A DNA stretch of 64,000 bases from Pelagibacterales bacterium SAG-MED37 (GTDB lineage Bacteria > Pseudomonadota > Alphaproteobacteria > Pelagibacterales > Pelagibacteraceae). Under the pieces are notes generated by a model. The model was not told the DNA's origin and searched no databases. It saw only the letters and a program-made list of their open reading frames with translations. The number at the start of each line of letters is the position of its first letter. Positions within the stretch are counted from its first letter, which is position 1. Shown one piece after another: positions 29,907 to 38,311 of the stretch. The stretch is from assembly GCA_014653605.1 (NCBI GenBank), contig JACWEG010000001.1:121118-185117 (forward strand), in the 5' to 3' direction. The position numbers and the translations under genes are program-made.

Positions 29907-30818
29907 TTAATCTAAAGCTACCACTGCAGCAGCAATCGAGGCTAATCTAGCAGGTGCTTCGTCTGATCGACTTGTAATTACCACTGGTACTTTACCACCA
30001 ATTACAACTCCAGCAGCACAGGCTCCACAGAAATATATTAACATTTTAACTAAAGCGTTTCCTGTTTCTACACTTGGAACCAATAAAACATCAGCTTCAC
30101 CAGCTACAATATTTTTTATTCCTTTAATTGATGCTGATTTTTTTGAAATACTATTATCAAAAGCTAATGGACCAAAAACATCTGCATTTAAATTATCTTC
30201 TTTAGCTAGTTTTGTTATTTCAGCTGCTTCTTTTGAACTTGGAACACTATCTAGCACTTCCTCAGTAGCAGAAAGAATAGCAACTTTTGGCTTATCAATT
30301 CTGATTCTATTTGAAAAATTTATTACATTTTTTAAAATATGCATCTTTGTTTTTATATTTGGCAATACATTTAATGCTCCATCAGTAATTATTAATGGTT
30401 TGCTTTCTTTATCAATAGTCATGTGCCAGATATGACTTAGTCTAGTTTTTCCTAATAAATCATATTCTCTTTTTAAAACTTCTTTCATTAAAACATCAGT
30501 ATGAATATGTCCTTTGACAATAATTCTAACTTTTTTTTCACTAGCTAATTTTGCAGCTATTGGTGCAGTATTATTTTCAACAGGTTCGTTTATGATTTCA
30601 TAATTAGAAATATCCCATTTTAAATCTTCAGCACATTTTAAAATTTCTTTTTCATCACCGATAAAAATTGGCTCTATTAAATTCTCATTTACAGCATCTT
30701 GTATTGAAAGCATAGGAAGTGGTTTACCTGCGTTAACTATTGCTGCTTTAACACCCTTTTTTTTATGGGCAACATCTAAAAGGTTATTTGGACAGACTAT
30801 TTCCTTATTTGATAGCAT
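29907..30818 (-). CDS. Phosphate acetyltransferase/butyryltransferase family protein
   Basis: VKGHIHTDVLMKEVLKREYDLLGKTRLSHIWHM...ITDGALNVLPNIKTKMHILKN...VGEADVLLVPSVETGNALVKML-like region. Confidence 0.85.
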   Translation of the reverse strand: MLSNKEIVCPNNLLDVAHKKKGVKAAIVNAGKPLPMLSIQDAVNENLIEPIFIGDEKEILKCAEDLKWDISNYEIINEPVENNTAPIAAKLASEKKVRIIVKGHIHTDVLMKEVLKREYDLLGKTRLSHIWHMTIDKESKPLIITDGALNVLPNIKTKMHILKNVINFSNRIRIDKPKVAILSATEEVLDSVPSSKEAAEITKLAKEDNLNADVFGPLAFDNSISKKSASIKGIKNIVAGEADVLLVPSVETGNALVKMLIYFCGACAAGVVIGGKVPVVITSRSDEAPARLASIAAAVVALD

Positions 30819-30822
30819 AAAT

Positions 30823-31827
30823 TTAATTCTTAAGTATTTTTAAATCTTTTTTAATTGTTTCTGAAATTTTAATATCCTTTTTTGAATTCATTTTGAACCT
30901 TTTAAATTTATTTTCACCAGGGTACATAATATTTTTAACACCTTTAATTTTAGGTAATTTTTTTATTGTTTTAATATTATTTTTAATTCTACTATTATAA
31001 TCCTTCACAAATAAATTTGTTTTAAATGTGATAAATAAATGGCCGATATTTTGAGGGCCTGAAAAATCATCAAATGGATCTTTAACTCTGCCAGCATGAT
31101 TACTTCCTGTTAAAACACCACTTAAAATATCAACCATCCAAGCTAATCCTGAACCTCTAAAACCAGCAATAGGTAACTGAACTCCTTTAAGAGCTTTTTT
31201 TGCATCTGTTGTGGGTTTGCCAAATTTATCTAAAGCAACACCTTCTGGAATTTTTTGATTATTTCTTGCAGCTACTCTTATCTTTCCTCTATTAATCATT
31301 GAAATAGAGGTATCTAAAATAAATGGAATTTTTGAACCTGTAGGAGTTCCAAAACAAATCGGGTTAGTACCAAATAAACTTTTTAATGCTCCATGAGGAG
31401 CTACTGCTGGTGGTGCACTTGTGTAAATCATAGTAACCAGATTTTTTTTTACTGCTTGTTCCGCATAATACCCTGAAAGACCATAATGACCGCTATTTTT
31501 TACTGCAACCATTCCTATCCCTGTTTTATTTGCATTTTGAATTGCTTTTTTTATAGCAACATCTGCAGCTACAAAACCTATACTATTATTTGCATCTACA
31601 AGTGAAATAGACTGTGAAATTTTTTTAATCTTAATTTTAGGTTTTGGATTAATAACTTTTTTAGAAATTCTTTCACAATACATTTTTAATCGTGAAAGAC
31701 CGTGCCCATAGGCGCCAACTAACTCGGCATTGATTAAAGCATTTGCCGAAATCAAAGCATGATTATTGTTTAAGCCAAATTTTTTAAAGATTTTAATAAC
31801 TTCTTTTTTTAAAATATCCGTTTTCAA
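30823..31827 (-). CDS. Ldh/ComC family (malate/lactate/sulfolactate) NAD(P)-dependent dehydrogenase
   Basis: AYGHGLSRLKMYCERI...NSGHYGLSGYYAEQA...LFGTNPICFGTPTG...FRGSGLAWMVDILSGVLTGS. Confidence 0.85.
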   Translation of the reverse strand: MKTDILKKEVIKIFKKFGLNNNHALISANALINAELVGAYGHGLSRLKMYCERISKKVINPKPKIKIKKISQSISLVDANNSIGFVAADVAIKKAIQNANKTGIGMVAVKNSGHYGLSGYYAEQAVKKNLVTMIYTSAPPAVAPHGALKSLFGTNPICFGTPTGSKIPFILDTSISMINRGKIRVAARNNQKIPEGVALDKFGKPTTDAKKALKGVQLPIAGFRGSGLAWMVDILSGVLTGSNHAGRVKDPFDDFSGPQNIGHLFITFKTNLFVKDYNSRIKNNIKTIKKLPKIKGVKNIMYPGENKFKRFKMNSKKDIKISETIKKDLKILKN

Positions 31828-31828
31828 A

Positions 31829-33754
31829 CTATCCTTTTCCGCGCCATGGGATTGTTTTATCTATAATTTTTCTCAAAGTGATATCAAACAATAATCCAAG
31901 CATACCCATTATAAATATTGTTATCCAAATCACTTCATATTGAAAATATTTTTTTGCAACGTTTTCTACAAATCCAATACCCGTTGTACCTGCTAAAAAC
32001 TCTGCTGCAACTAAAGTTCCCCAACACATACCTACTGCAACTCTTATACCAGTAAGAATTTCCGGTAATGAATTAGGAAATATTACGTGTCTTAGTATTT
32101 GTCGTTTAGATGCTCCCAATGAATGAGCAGCATGAATCTTAGAAAGCTGAGTCCCGGAGGCACCAGCTCTAGCTGAAATAATCATAATTGATAAAGAAAC
32201 CATAAATAAAAGAAATACTTTTCCAGTGTTATCTATACCCAATACAGAAATAATTAGTGGTGCCCAAGCTAAAGGGGGAACAGGTCTATAAAGTTCAATC
32301 AAAGGATCAAAAAAACCTTTGGCAAATCTATTTAGTCCCATGAATAAACCTAACGGTACACCAATGATTATTCCAAACACTAATCCTAGAAAAACTCTCA
32401 AAAATGAATCCCAGATGTGTCCGTAAGGTACTGGTACCTTAAATAATTTGAAATCACCTGTTACAACTTTTAAAACATTACCTTTGAAATTTTCTTTTAC
32501 AATTCCATCTTTAGTATGAACTGGATATTCACCAGGTAAAATATCTGCTATCCAATCAGGTAAAATAAATCCAATCATTTTACTGACATCAACCATATCT
32601 ATCCAAAGAAGAGGTATATCTTTGTAACCAACGCTTGGTTTTGACATTAATATAAACTTGTTAAAAGTATCAGATGGTTTTGGAAGCCATCTACCAGAAC
32701 CTTGTTCAGAACAACTTGGACCACTAGCAACTATTGTTCCGGCTGGGAATAACAAAATATCTATAAATCTTAGACCACCTTGTGTCTTTAATTGTGCATT
32801 ATCAAATTTAATAATAGCATTTTGCATTTTGTTTAATGCATTAGGTGGATATATACTTGCAAATTCTATTCTTCTTGCGATCTTTATAATATTTTTTGCA
32901 TAGGTAGATGCTACTTCCTCACTGTCACTTAGATCTTTTCTATAAGATTTAATATCATCTTTAAGCTGTTTAATTTGATTTTTAAATTGAGGATTATGAT
33001 TTCTTAGTTTAAAAAATTCATCACTAATTAAGTTTAATTCTTGCGCAGCAGCATGAAATTTTAAACCTCTATCAGTTGCTGGAATTAAGGGTACTTCCAT
33101 AGTATTTTCTATAGAACCAGTTCCTGATTGTACTTTTACAATTCCCCATCCACCTTCTTCACTTACAGCTTTAAGTCTTTCATTAAGTTCCTGTTCAGTT
33201 TCAAATGGATAATCTGGTTTTTGAAAATTTTCAGTTAAAAGGTTAATTTTACCTGTTATATCATTAATCTTTTGTTTGGTTTCATTTTCAATCAAATCTT
33301 CATTTGTTAATAATGGAATTAATTGATTTGTTTTCTTTATAAATCCCGCAAGAACTGTTTTTTGTTGATTATCTATTTCTTGAGAATTTTGTATTTCGTT
33401 TAAAATTAGATTAAGATTTTTATTTTCTTTCTTGATTTGAGATGTACTTTTGAATTCCCTTTCTTCAATAGGAAATTGATATTTTAAACCTAGCAATGAG
33501 TCATTTACTTTTGCTACTTGGCAAAGTTCGTTAGCAGATTTTGGATAAAATCCTTTTGCAATATCCCATGAATAATAAAGCCAAACTAAAAGAAGAAAGC
33601 TGCTTCCTACGATAACCCAATGCGTACCACCTAATGCTCTTTCAGGATTACCAAATACCGCATCAACTTTTTCAGTTTTAATTAGTTTTCTTCCATAAAG
33701 AATACAGCCTATAACCGCTACAAAAATTAAAAAAGTTACTATTTGAGTAAGCAT
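31829..33754 (-). CDS. Taurine/nitrate/sulfonate-type ABC transporter permease with large N-terminal extension
   Basis: C-terminal permease WDSFLRVFLGLVFGIIIGVPLGLFMG...YRPVPPLAWAPLIISVLGI...EFLAGTTGIGFVENVA; long predicted extracytoplasmic region between first TM and permease core. Confidence 0.88.
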   Translation of the reverse strand: MLTQIVTFLIFVAVIGCILYGRKLIKTEKVDAVFGNPERALGGTHWVIVGSSFLLLVWLYYSWDIAKGFYPKSANELCQVAKVNDSLLGLKYQFPIEEREFKSTSQIKKENKNLNLILNEIQNSQEIDNQQKTVLAGFIKKTNQLIPLLTNEDLIENETKQKINDITGKINLLTENFQKPDYPFETEQELNERLKAVSEEGGWGIVKVQSGTGSIENTMEVPLIPATDRGLKFHAAAQELNLISDEFFKLRNHNPQFKNQIKQLKDDIKSYRKDLSDSEEVASTYAKNIIKIARRIEFASIYPPNALNKMQNAIIKFDNAQLKTQGGLRFIDILLFPAGTIVASGPSCSEQGSGRWLPKPSDTFNKFILMSKPSVGYKDIPLLWIDMVDVSKMIGFILPDWIADILPGEYPVHTKDGIVKENFKGNVLKVVTGDFKLFKVPVPYGHIWDSFLRVFLGLVFGIIIGVPLGLFMGLNRFAKGFFDPLIELYRPVPPLAWAPLIISVLGIDNTGKVFLLFMVSLSIMIISARAGASGTQLSKIHAAHSLGASKRQILRHVIFPNSLPEILTGIRVAVGMCWGTLVAAEFLAGTTGIGFVENVAKKYFQYEVIWITIFIMGMLGLLFDITLRKIIDKTIPWRGKG

Positions 33755-34552
33755 TTAAATATCTTTCCCCATAATTTCTTCTTCCATATTCCAAATCATT
33801 TCTAAAATTTCTTCACGCTTTGCAGAAAAATCTTTATTTTTTTTTATTTCCCTTAAATCTTCTTTTAATCCCATCGAAGCAAAAGGTAGATTGTATTCTT
33901 TATGTATACGGCCTGGTCTAGGAGCCATCACGTAAAGTCTTTCACCAAGTAATAAAGCCTCTTCAACTGAGTGAGTAATTAAGATAATTGTTTTGCCAGT
34001 TTCTTTCCAAATTTTTAAAACTAAAGACTGCATTTTTTCTCTGGTTAATGCATCAAGTGCACCTAATGGTTCATCCATTAAAATTAAATCTGGATCGTTA
34101 ATTAGACATCTTGCTAGAGCAACTCTTTGCTGCATTCCTCCTGACAACTGATAGGTTGGAGTATTACCAAATCCCTGTAAACCTACAATTTCCAACCACT
34201 CATCTACTTTTTTTGCAGTTTGTATAGGATCTTCTTTCTTCATTCTTAATCCAAAGTTTACATTCTCTGCAACAGTTAACCATTCAAACAAAGCTCCTTG
34301 TTGAAAAACCATTCCTCTTTCAACACCAGGACCATCAATTTCTTTATTATTTAAAGTGATAACACCTGAAGTTGGCCTGATAAATCCTGCAGTGATATTA
34401 AGTAAAGTTGTTTTCCCACAACCAGATGGACCAAGAACTGTAAGAAGTTCTCCTTTTTTAAGTGTAAAATTTAAATCTTTTAAAGCGTGAACCGTTTCTC
34501 CTTTTGGAGTCTTAAAAATCATATTAAGATTTTGAGAAATTAGATCACTCAT
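33755..34552 (-). CDS. Taurine/sulfonate-type ABC transporter ATP-binding protein
   Basis: Walker A GPSGCGKTT, LSGGMQQRVALARCL, LILMDEPLGALD. Confidence 0.93.
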   Translation of the reverse strand: MSDLISQNLNMIFKTPKGETVHALKDLNFTLKKGELLTVLGPSGCGKTTLLNITAGFIRPTSGVITLNNKEIDGPGVERGMVFQQGALFEWLTVAENVNFGLRMKKEDPIQTAKKVDEWLEIVGLQGFGNTPTYQLSGGMQQRVALARCLINDPDLILMDEPLGALDALTREKMQSLVLKIWKETGKTIILITHSVEEALLLGERLYVMAPRPGRIHKEYNLPFASMGLKEDLREIKKNKDFSAKREEILEMIWNMEEEIMGKDI

Positions 34553-34580
34553 AAAATGACTTTATATTAAAATTTTTATT

Positions 34581-34619
34581 AAAAAAATAGGCACCAATTT
34601 AATAAAATTGGCGCCTATT
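34581..34619 (-). terminator. Terminator-like hairpin between substrate-binding and ATPase genes of the TauABC-like transporter
   Basis: Minus strand: aataggcgccaattt-tatt-aaattggtgcctatt then ttttt; 15-bp stem with one G-U pair. Confidence 0.85.
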
Positions 34620-34640
34620 TAAATTTTAAATACCTTTAGA

Positions 34641-35582
34641 TTATAAAGGTAAGAAACTAGTGTCTACATTCCCTCTTGGAGTTCCCATACCTTTTAGGAA
34701 CGCATCAAGATTTCCACTTTCCATAGAACTTTTTGTTTCTTCTGGAGTTAGGAATTTAAATCCACTTAAAGTATCTTTCATATCAGCAACTTTCATTTCT
34801 GAAGCTTTTGCCATAACACTCATATTGCTTTTACCAGCTTTGTATCTAGCATTAGCTTCGTGAGTTACTTCTATAAAAGTTCTAAGCATACCTGGATTTT
34901 CTTTCATAAACTTTGTAGTTACTGAAGTAATATCTATTCCAAGAATACCTGCAGCTCTAGCTTCGTCTACTGTTAGAAGTCTTGATCCTACAGCAGTAGC
35001 AGCTTTAATTGAGTTACCACCAAATAAACATGCCATTACAACATCACCACTTACTAATGCAGCAGCTCCTTCTTCAGGATCCATTTGAATAATATCCATT
35101 TTGCCTCTATCAGCTCCAACTACTTTCATACTTTCATCAAAAACGTATTCAGCCATTGTTCCTAATGGAACAGCAACTTTCTTACCTTCTAATTCAGTAG
35201 CATTTGCTTTTGTAATTCCAGAAGCATTAGAAGTAACACAAGTTGTTCCTCCCATTCCGTATTCCATAGCAATATCAACTAGTTTAATTGGTGCTTTAGA
35301 TTTAACAGCATTAATGAAAGGTACTAAACCTTGAGAATAAGAAATATCTATATCTCCTGCAAGCATAGCATCAGTCATTGCTCCACCGTTTGTAAAATTT
35401 GTCCATTTAACTGGAACACCAAGAGCTTTAGCGAACGCTTTTTTTTGCATATCCTCTAAATTTGGACTTGGCCATTCTAGAAAATAAGCAACTCTAACTT
35501 CATTAGCAGCCGCATTAGCAGCAGAAATACTTAAGTTAAGAGCTACAAAACATCCTAGAAGAAAACTTATTATTTTTTTCAT
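34641..35582 (-). CDS. Taurine-type ABC transporter substrate-binding protein
   Basis: Signal peptide; VRVAYFLEWPSPNLEDMQKKAFAKALGVPVKWTNFTNGGAMTDAMLAGDIDISYSQGLVPFINAV. Confidence 0.85.
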   Translation of the reverse strand: MKKIISFLLGCFVALNLSISAANAAANEVRVAYFLEWPSPNLEDMQKKAFAKALGVPVKWTNFTNGGAMTDAMLAGDIDISYSQGLVPFINAVKSKAPIKLVDIAMEYGMGGTTCVTSNASGITKANATELEGKKVAVPLGTMAEYVFDESMKVVGADRGKMDIIQMDPEEGAAALVSGDVVMACLFGGNSIKAATAVGSRLLTVDEARAAGILGIDITSVTTKFMKENPGMLRTFIEVTHEANARYKAGKSNMSVMAKASEMKVADMKDTLSGFKFLTPEETKSSMESGNLDAFLKGMGTPRGNVDTSFLPL

Positions 35583-35655
35583 TTATTCCCCTATCTTTAA
35601 TTATTTAATTGTAGATATTTAAATTCAATTTTGAATAGAAGTAAAACAAATTATA

Positions 35656-35693
35656 TCTGGAACCAGAATTGCAAAATTTTCAATTGTACAATT
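35656..35693. promoter_or_regulatory. Candidate operators in divergent promoter region
   Basis: tctgg-aa-ccaga (35656-35667) and perfect 12-bp palindrome aattgtacaatt (35682-35693) between divergent transporter and aminotransferase genes. Confidence 0.4.
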
Positions 35694-35797
35694 TAAAGTT
35701 GTATTGTATGATTAGTCCAATTTGAGTTTTAATAAATTTCTAGCAAACAAACAAATTTAGTCTATTAATTTAAAAAATACTTAAATAATAATTAATT

Positions 35798-37144
35798 ATG
35801 AGCTCAGAAAATAGAACAAATATTCCTAATTCTCTAAATGAACATTGGATGCCGTTTACATCCAATAAAGATTTTAAAAAAAATCCTAGATTAATTACTG
35901 AAGCAAAAGGTGTCTATCTTAAAACACACCATGGAAAAACCCAAATTGATGCAAGCTCGGGTTTGTTTTGTAATCCTCTTGGTCATGGAAGAAAAGAAAT
36001 AACAGAAGCAGTTACAAAACAATTAGAAACTTTAGATTATGCCCAACCATTCCAACAAGGTTTTGGTGGATCATTTGAATTAGCTACTAAAATTTCAAAA
36101 CATACACCAGGTGATTTAAATAAAATATTTTATACTATTTGTGGATCAACAGCAGTTGAAACTGCTCTTAAAATTGCAATTGCGTATCATAGAGCCAAAG
36201 GTCATGCAGAAAGATTTAGATTTGTAGGTAGAGAACGAGGATATCACGGAATGAATATAGGGTGTATTTCAGTCGGTGGAATGATTAATAATGTTAAAAC
36301 GTTTGCTAGCGTTTTAATGCCAGGTGTTCAACATATAAGCCATACTCATTTACCAGAACATAAATTTGTTAGTGGTCAACCAGAAACAGGAGATTATTTA
36401 GCGAATGATTTAGAAACCATATGTGCAAATTTTGGTGGAGAAAATATTGCAGCATGTATAGTTGAACCTATTGCTGGATCTACAGGAACATTAGTTCCTC
36501 CGAAAGGGTATTTACAAAAATTAAGAGAAATTTGTGATAAGCATGGAATTCTATTAATTTTTGATGAAGTTATCACTGGGTGGGGAAGAACTGGATCAAA
36601 GTTTGCAGCACATGAGTTTGGAGTTACTCCAGATATAATGACAATGGCAAAAGCAACAACTAATGGAGTGGTTCCAATGGGTGTTGTTGCATGTAACGAT
36701 TATATTTATGATGCAGTAATGGACTCTTCTCCAATGGGTTCAGTTGAATTATTTCATGGTTATACTTATTCAGGAATTCCTGTTGCAGTGGCTGCTGCAT
36801 TGGCAGTTCAAGACATTTTTGAAAAAGAAGATATTTTTAATCGAGCAAAAGATTTAGCACCTTATTTTCAAAAAGGTTTATTTTCACTTCAAGATTTAGA
36901 ATCTGTTGATAACATAAGAGGTTATGGAATGATGGGTGGAATAGATATGAAACTAAATACGAAACCCGGTAAAGCTGGATATGAAACTTTTAAATCTTGT
37001 TATGAAGCAGGTGTAAATTTCAAAGCAACAGGTGATTGTTTAATCATTGCTCCACAATTTATATGTGAAAAAAAACACATCGATGAGATTATTGATAAAT
37101 TAAGAACAGGTATCACTAACTATCAAAAGAACCAGAAGAACTAG
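35798..37144 (+). CDS. Class III aminotransferase, taurine/beta-alanine:pyruvate aminotransferase-like
   Basis: HWMPFTSNKDFKKNPRLITEAKGVYLKTHHGK...LLIFDEVITGWGRTGSKFAAHEFGVTPDIMTMAKATTNG. Confidence 0.85.
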   Translation: MSSENRTNIPNSLNEHWMPFTSNKDFKKNPRLITEAKGVYLKTHHGKTQIDASSGLFCNPLGHGRKEITEAVTKQLETLDYAQPFQQGFGGSFELATKISKHTPGDLNKIFYTICGSTAVETALKIAIAYHRAKGHAERFRFVGRERGYHGMNIGCISVGGMINNVKTFASVLMPGVQHISHTHLPEHKFVSGQPETGDYLANDLETICANFGGENIAACIVEPIAGSTGTLVPPKGYLQKLREICDKHGILLIFDEVITGWGRTGSKFAAHEFGVTPDIMTMAKATTNGVVPMGVVACNDYIYDAVMDSSPMGSVELFHGYTYSGIPVAVAAALAVQDIFEKEDIFNRAKDLAPYFQKGLFSLQDLESVDNIRGYGMMGGIDMKLNTKPGKAGYETFKSCYEAGVNFKATGDCLIIAPQFICEKKHIDEIIDKLRTGITNYQKNQKN

Positions 37145-37188
37145 TTAGTTTACATTTTTCATATCTATAATTAACACAGAGAGAGATA

Positions 37189-38307
37189 ATGCGGATAGGC
37201 GTACCTAAAGAAATAAAACCTCAAGAAAATAGAATTGGGTTAACACCCGAAAGTGTAAAAACTTTAGTATCTGAAGGTCACGAAGTTTTAGTTGAAAATA
37301 ATGGTGGTTTTGAAGCTGGTTTTGAAAATGATCAATATACAAAAGCTGGTGCTAAAATAGCCAGTAATGCAGCTGACATTTTTAATGATGCTGAAATAAT
37401 TGTTAAAGTAAAAGAGCCTCAAAAAGTTGAAGTTGACATGATTAGAGAAAATCAAATTGTTTATACTTATCTTCATTTAGCTGCTGCAAAAGAACTTACC
37501 GAGGGATTAATTAAATCTAAAAGTATTAATATTGCCTATGAAACTGTGACTGATGATAATGGTAGACTTCCTTTGCTTGCACCTATGAGTGCTGTTGCAG
37601 GACGAATGTCTGTTCAAGCAGGAGCACATTGTTTAGAAAAAAATCAAAAAGGTAGAGGTCTTTTATTAGGGGGTGCACCAGGGGTAACTGGTGGAACAGT
37701 AGTAATTTTAGGTGGTGGAGTAGTTGGGGAAAATGCTGCAGTTATAGCAACAGGGATGCAAGCTAAAGTTCATATAGTTGATAAATCAGAAGCAAGACTC
37801 AATCAATTAGTTGAAATGTTTGGTGATAAAATTATTCCTGAACAAAGTGATAAAATAGATTTAAATAATTTAATTGCAGAAGCAGATCTAGTCGTTGGGG
37901 GTGTACTTATACCTGGAGCTGAAGCACCAAAATTAGTTACAAAAGATATGTTAAAATTAATGAAAAGAGGTTCTGTAATAGTGGATGTAGCAATAGACCA
38001 AGGAGGGTGTGTTGAAACTAGCAAACCAACAACTCATGGTGACCCAACGTATATAGTTGATGATGTTGTTCATTATTGTGTAGCAAATATGCCTGGTGGA
38101 GTTCCTAGAACTTCAACATTAGCTTTAAATAAAGCAACACTTCCTTTTTTAGTAAAATTAGCAAACAAAGGTTACCAAAAAGCTTTAGGGGAAGATAAAA
38201 ACTTTTTAGCAGGATTAAATGTTCATAAAGGCCATGTGACTTATAAAGCAGTTGCAGATGTATTTGGACACGAATATCTTGATCCTGGAGAAGCTATCAA
38301 AAATTAA
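37189..38307 (+). CDS. ald: Alanine dehydrogenase
   Basis: MRIGVPKEIKPQENRIGLTPESV...YTYLHLAAAKELTEGL...GAPGVTGGTVVILGGGVVGENAA. Confidence 0.95.
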   Translation: MRIGVPKEIKPQENRIGLTPESVKTLVSEGHEVLVENNGGFEAGFENDQYTKAGAKIASNAADIFNDAEIIVKVKEPQKVEVDMIRENQIVYTYLHLAAAKELTEGLIKSKSINIAYETVTDDNGRLPLLAPMSAVAGRMSVQAGAHCLEKNQKGRGLLLGGAPGVTGGTVVILGGGVVGENAAVIATGMQAKVHIVDKSEARLNQLVEMFGDKIIPEQSDKIDLNNLIAEADLVVGGVLIPGAEAPKLVTKDMLKLMKRGSVIVDVAIDQGGCVETSKPTTHGDPTYIVDDVVHYCVANMPGGVPRTSTLALNKATLPFLVKLANKGYQKALGEDKNFLAGLNVHKGHVTYKAVADVFGHEYLDPGEAIKN

Positions 38308-38311
38308 TTAA

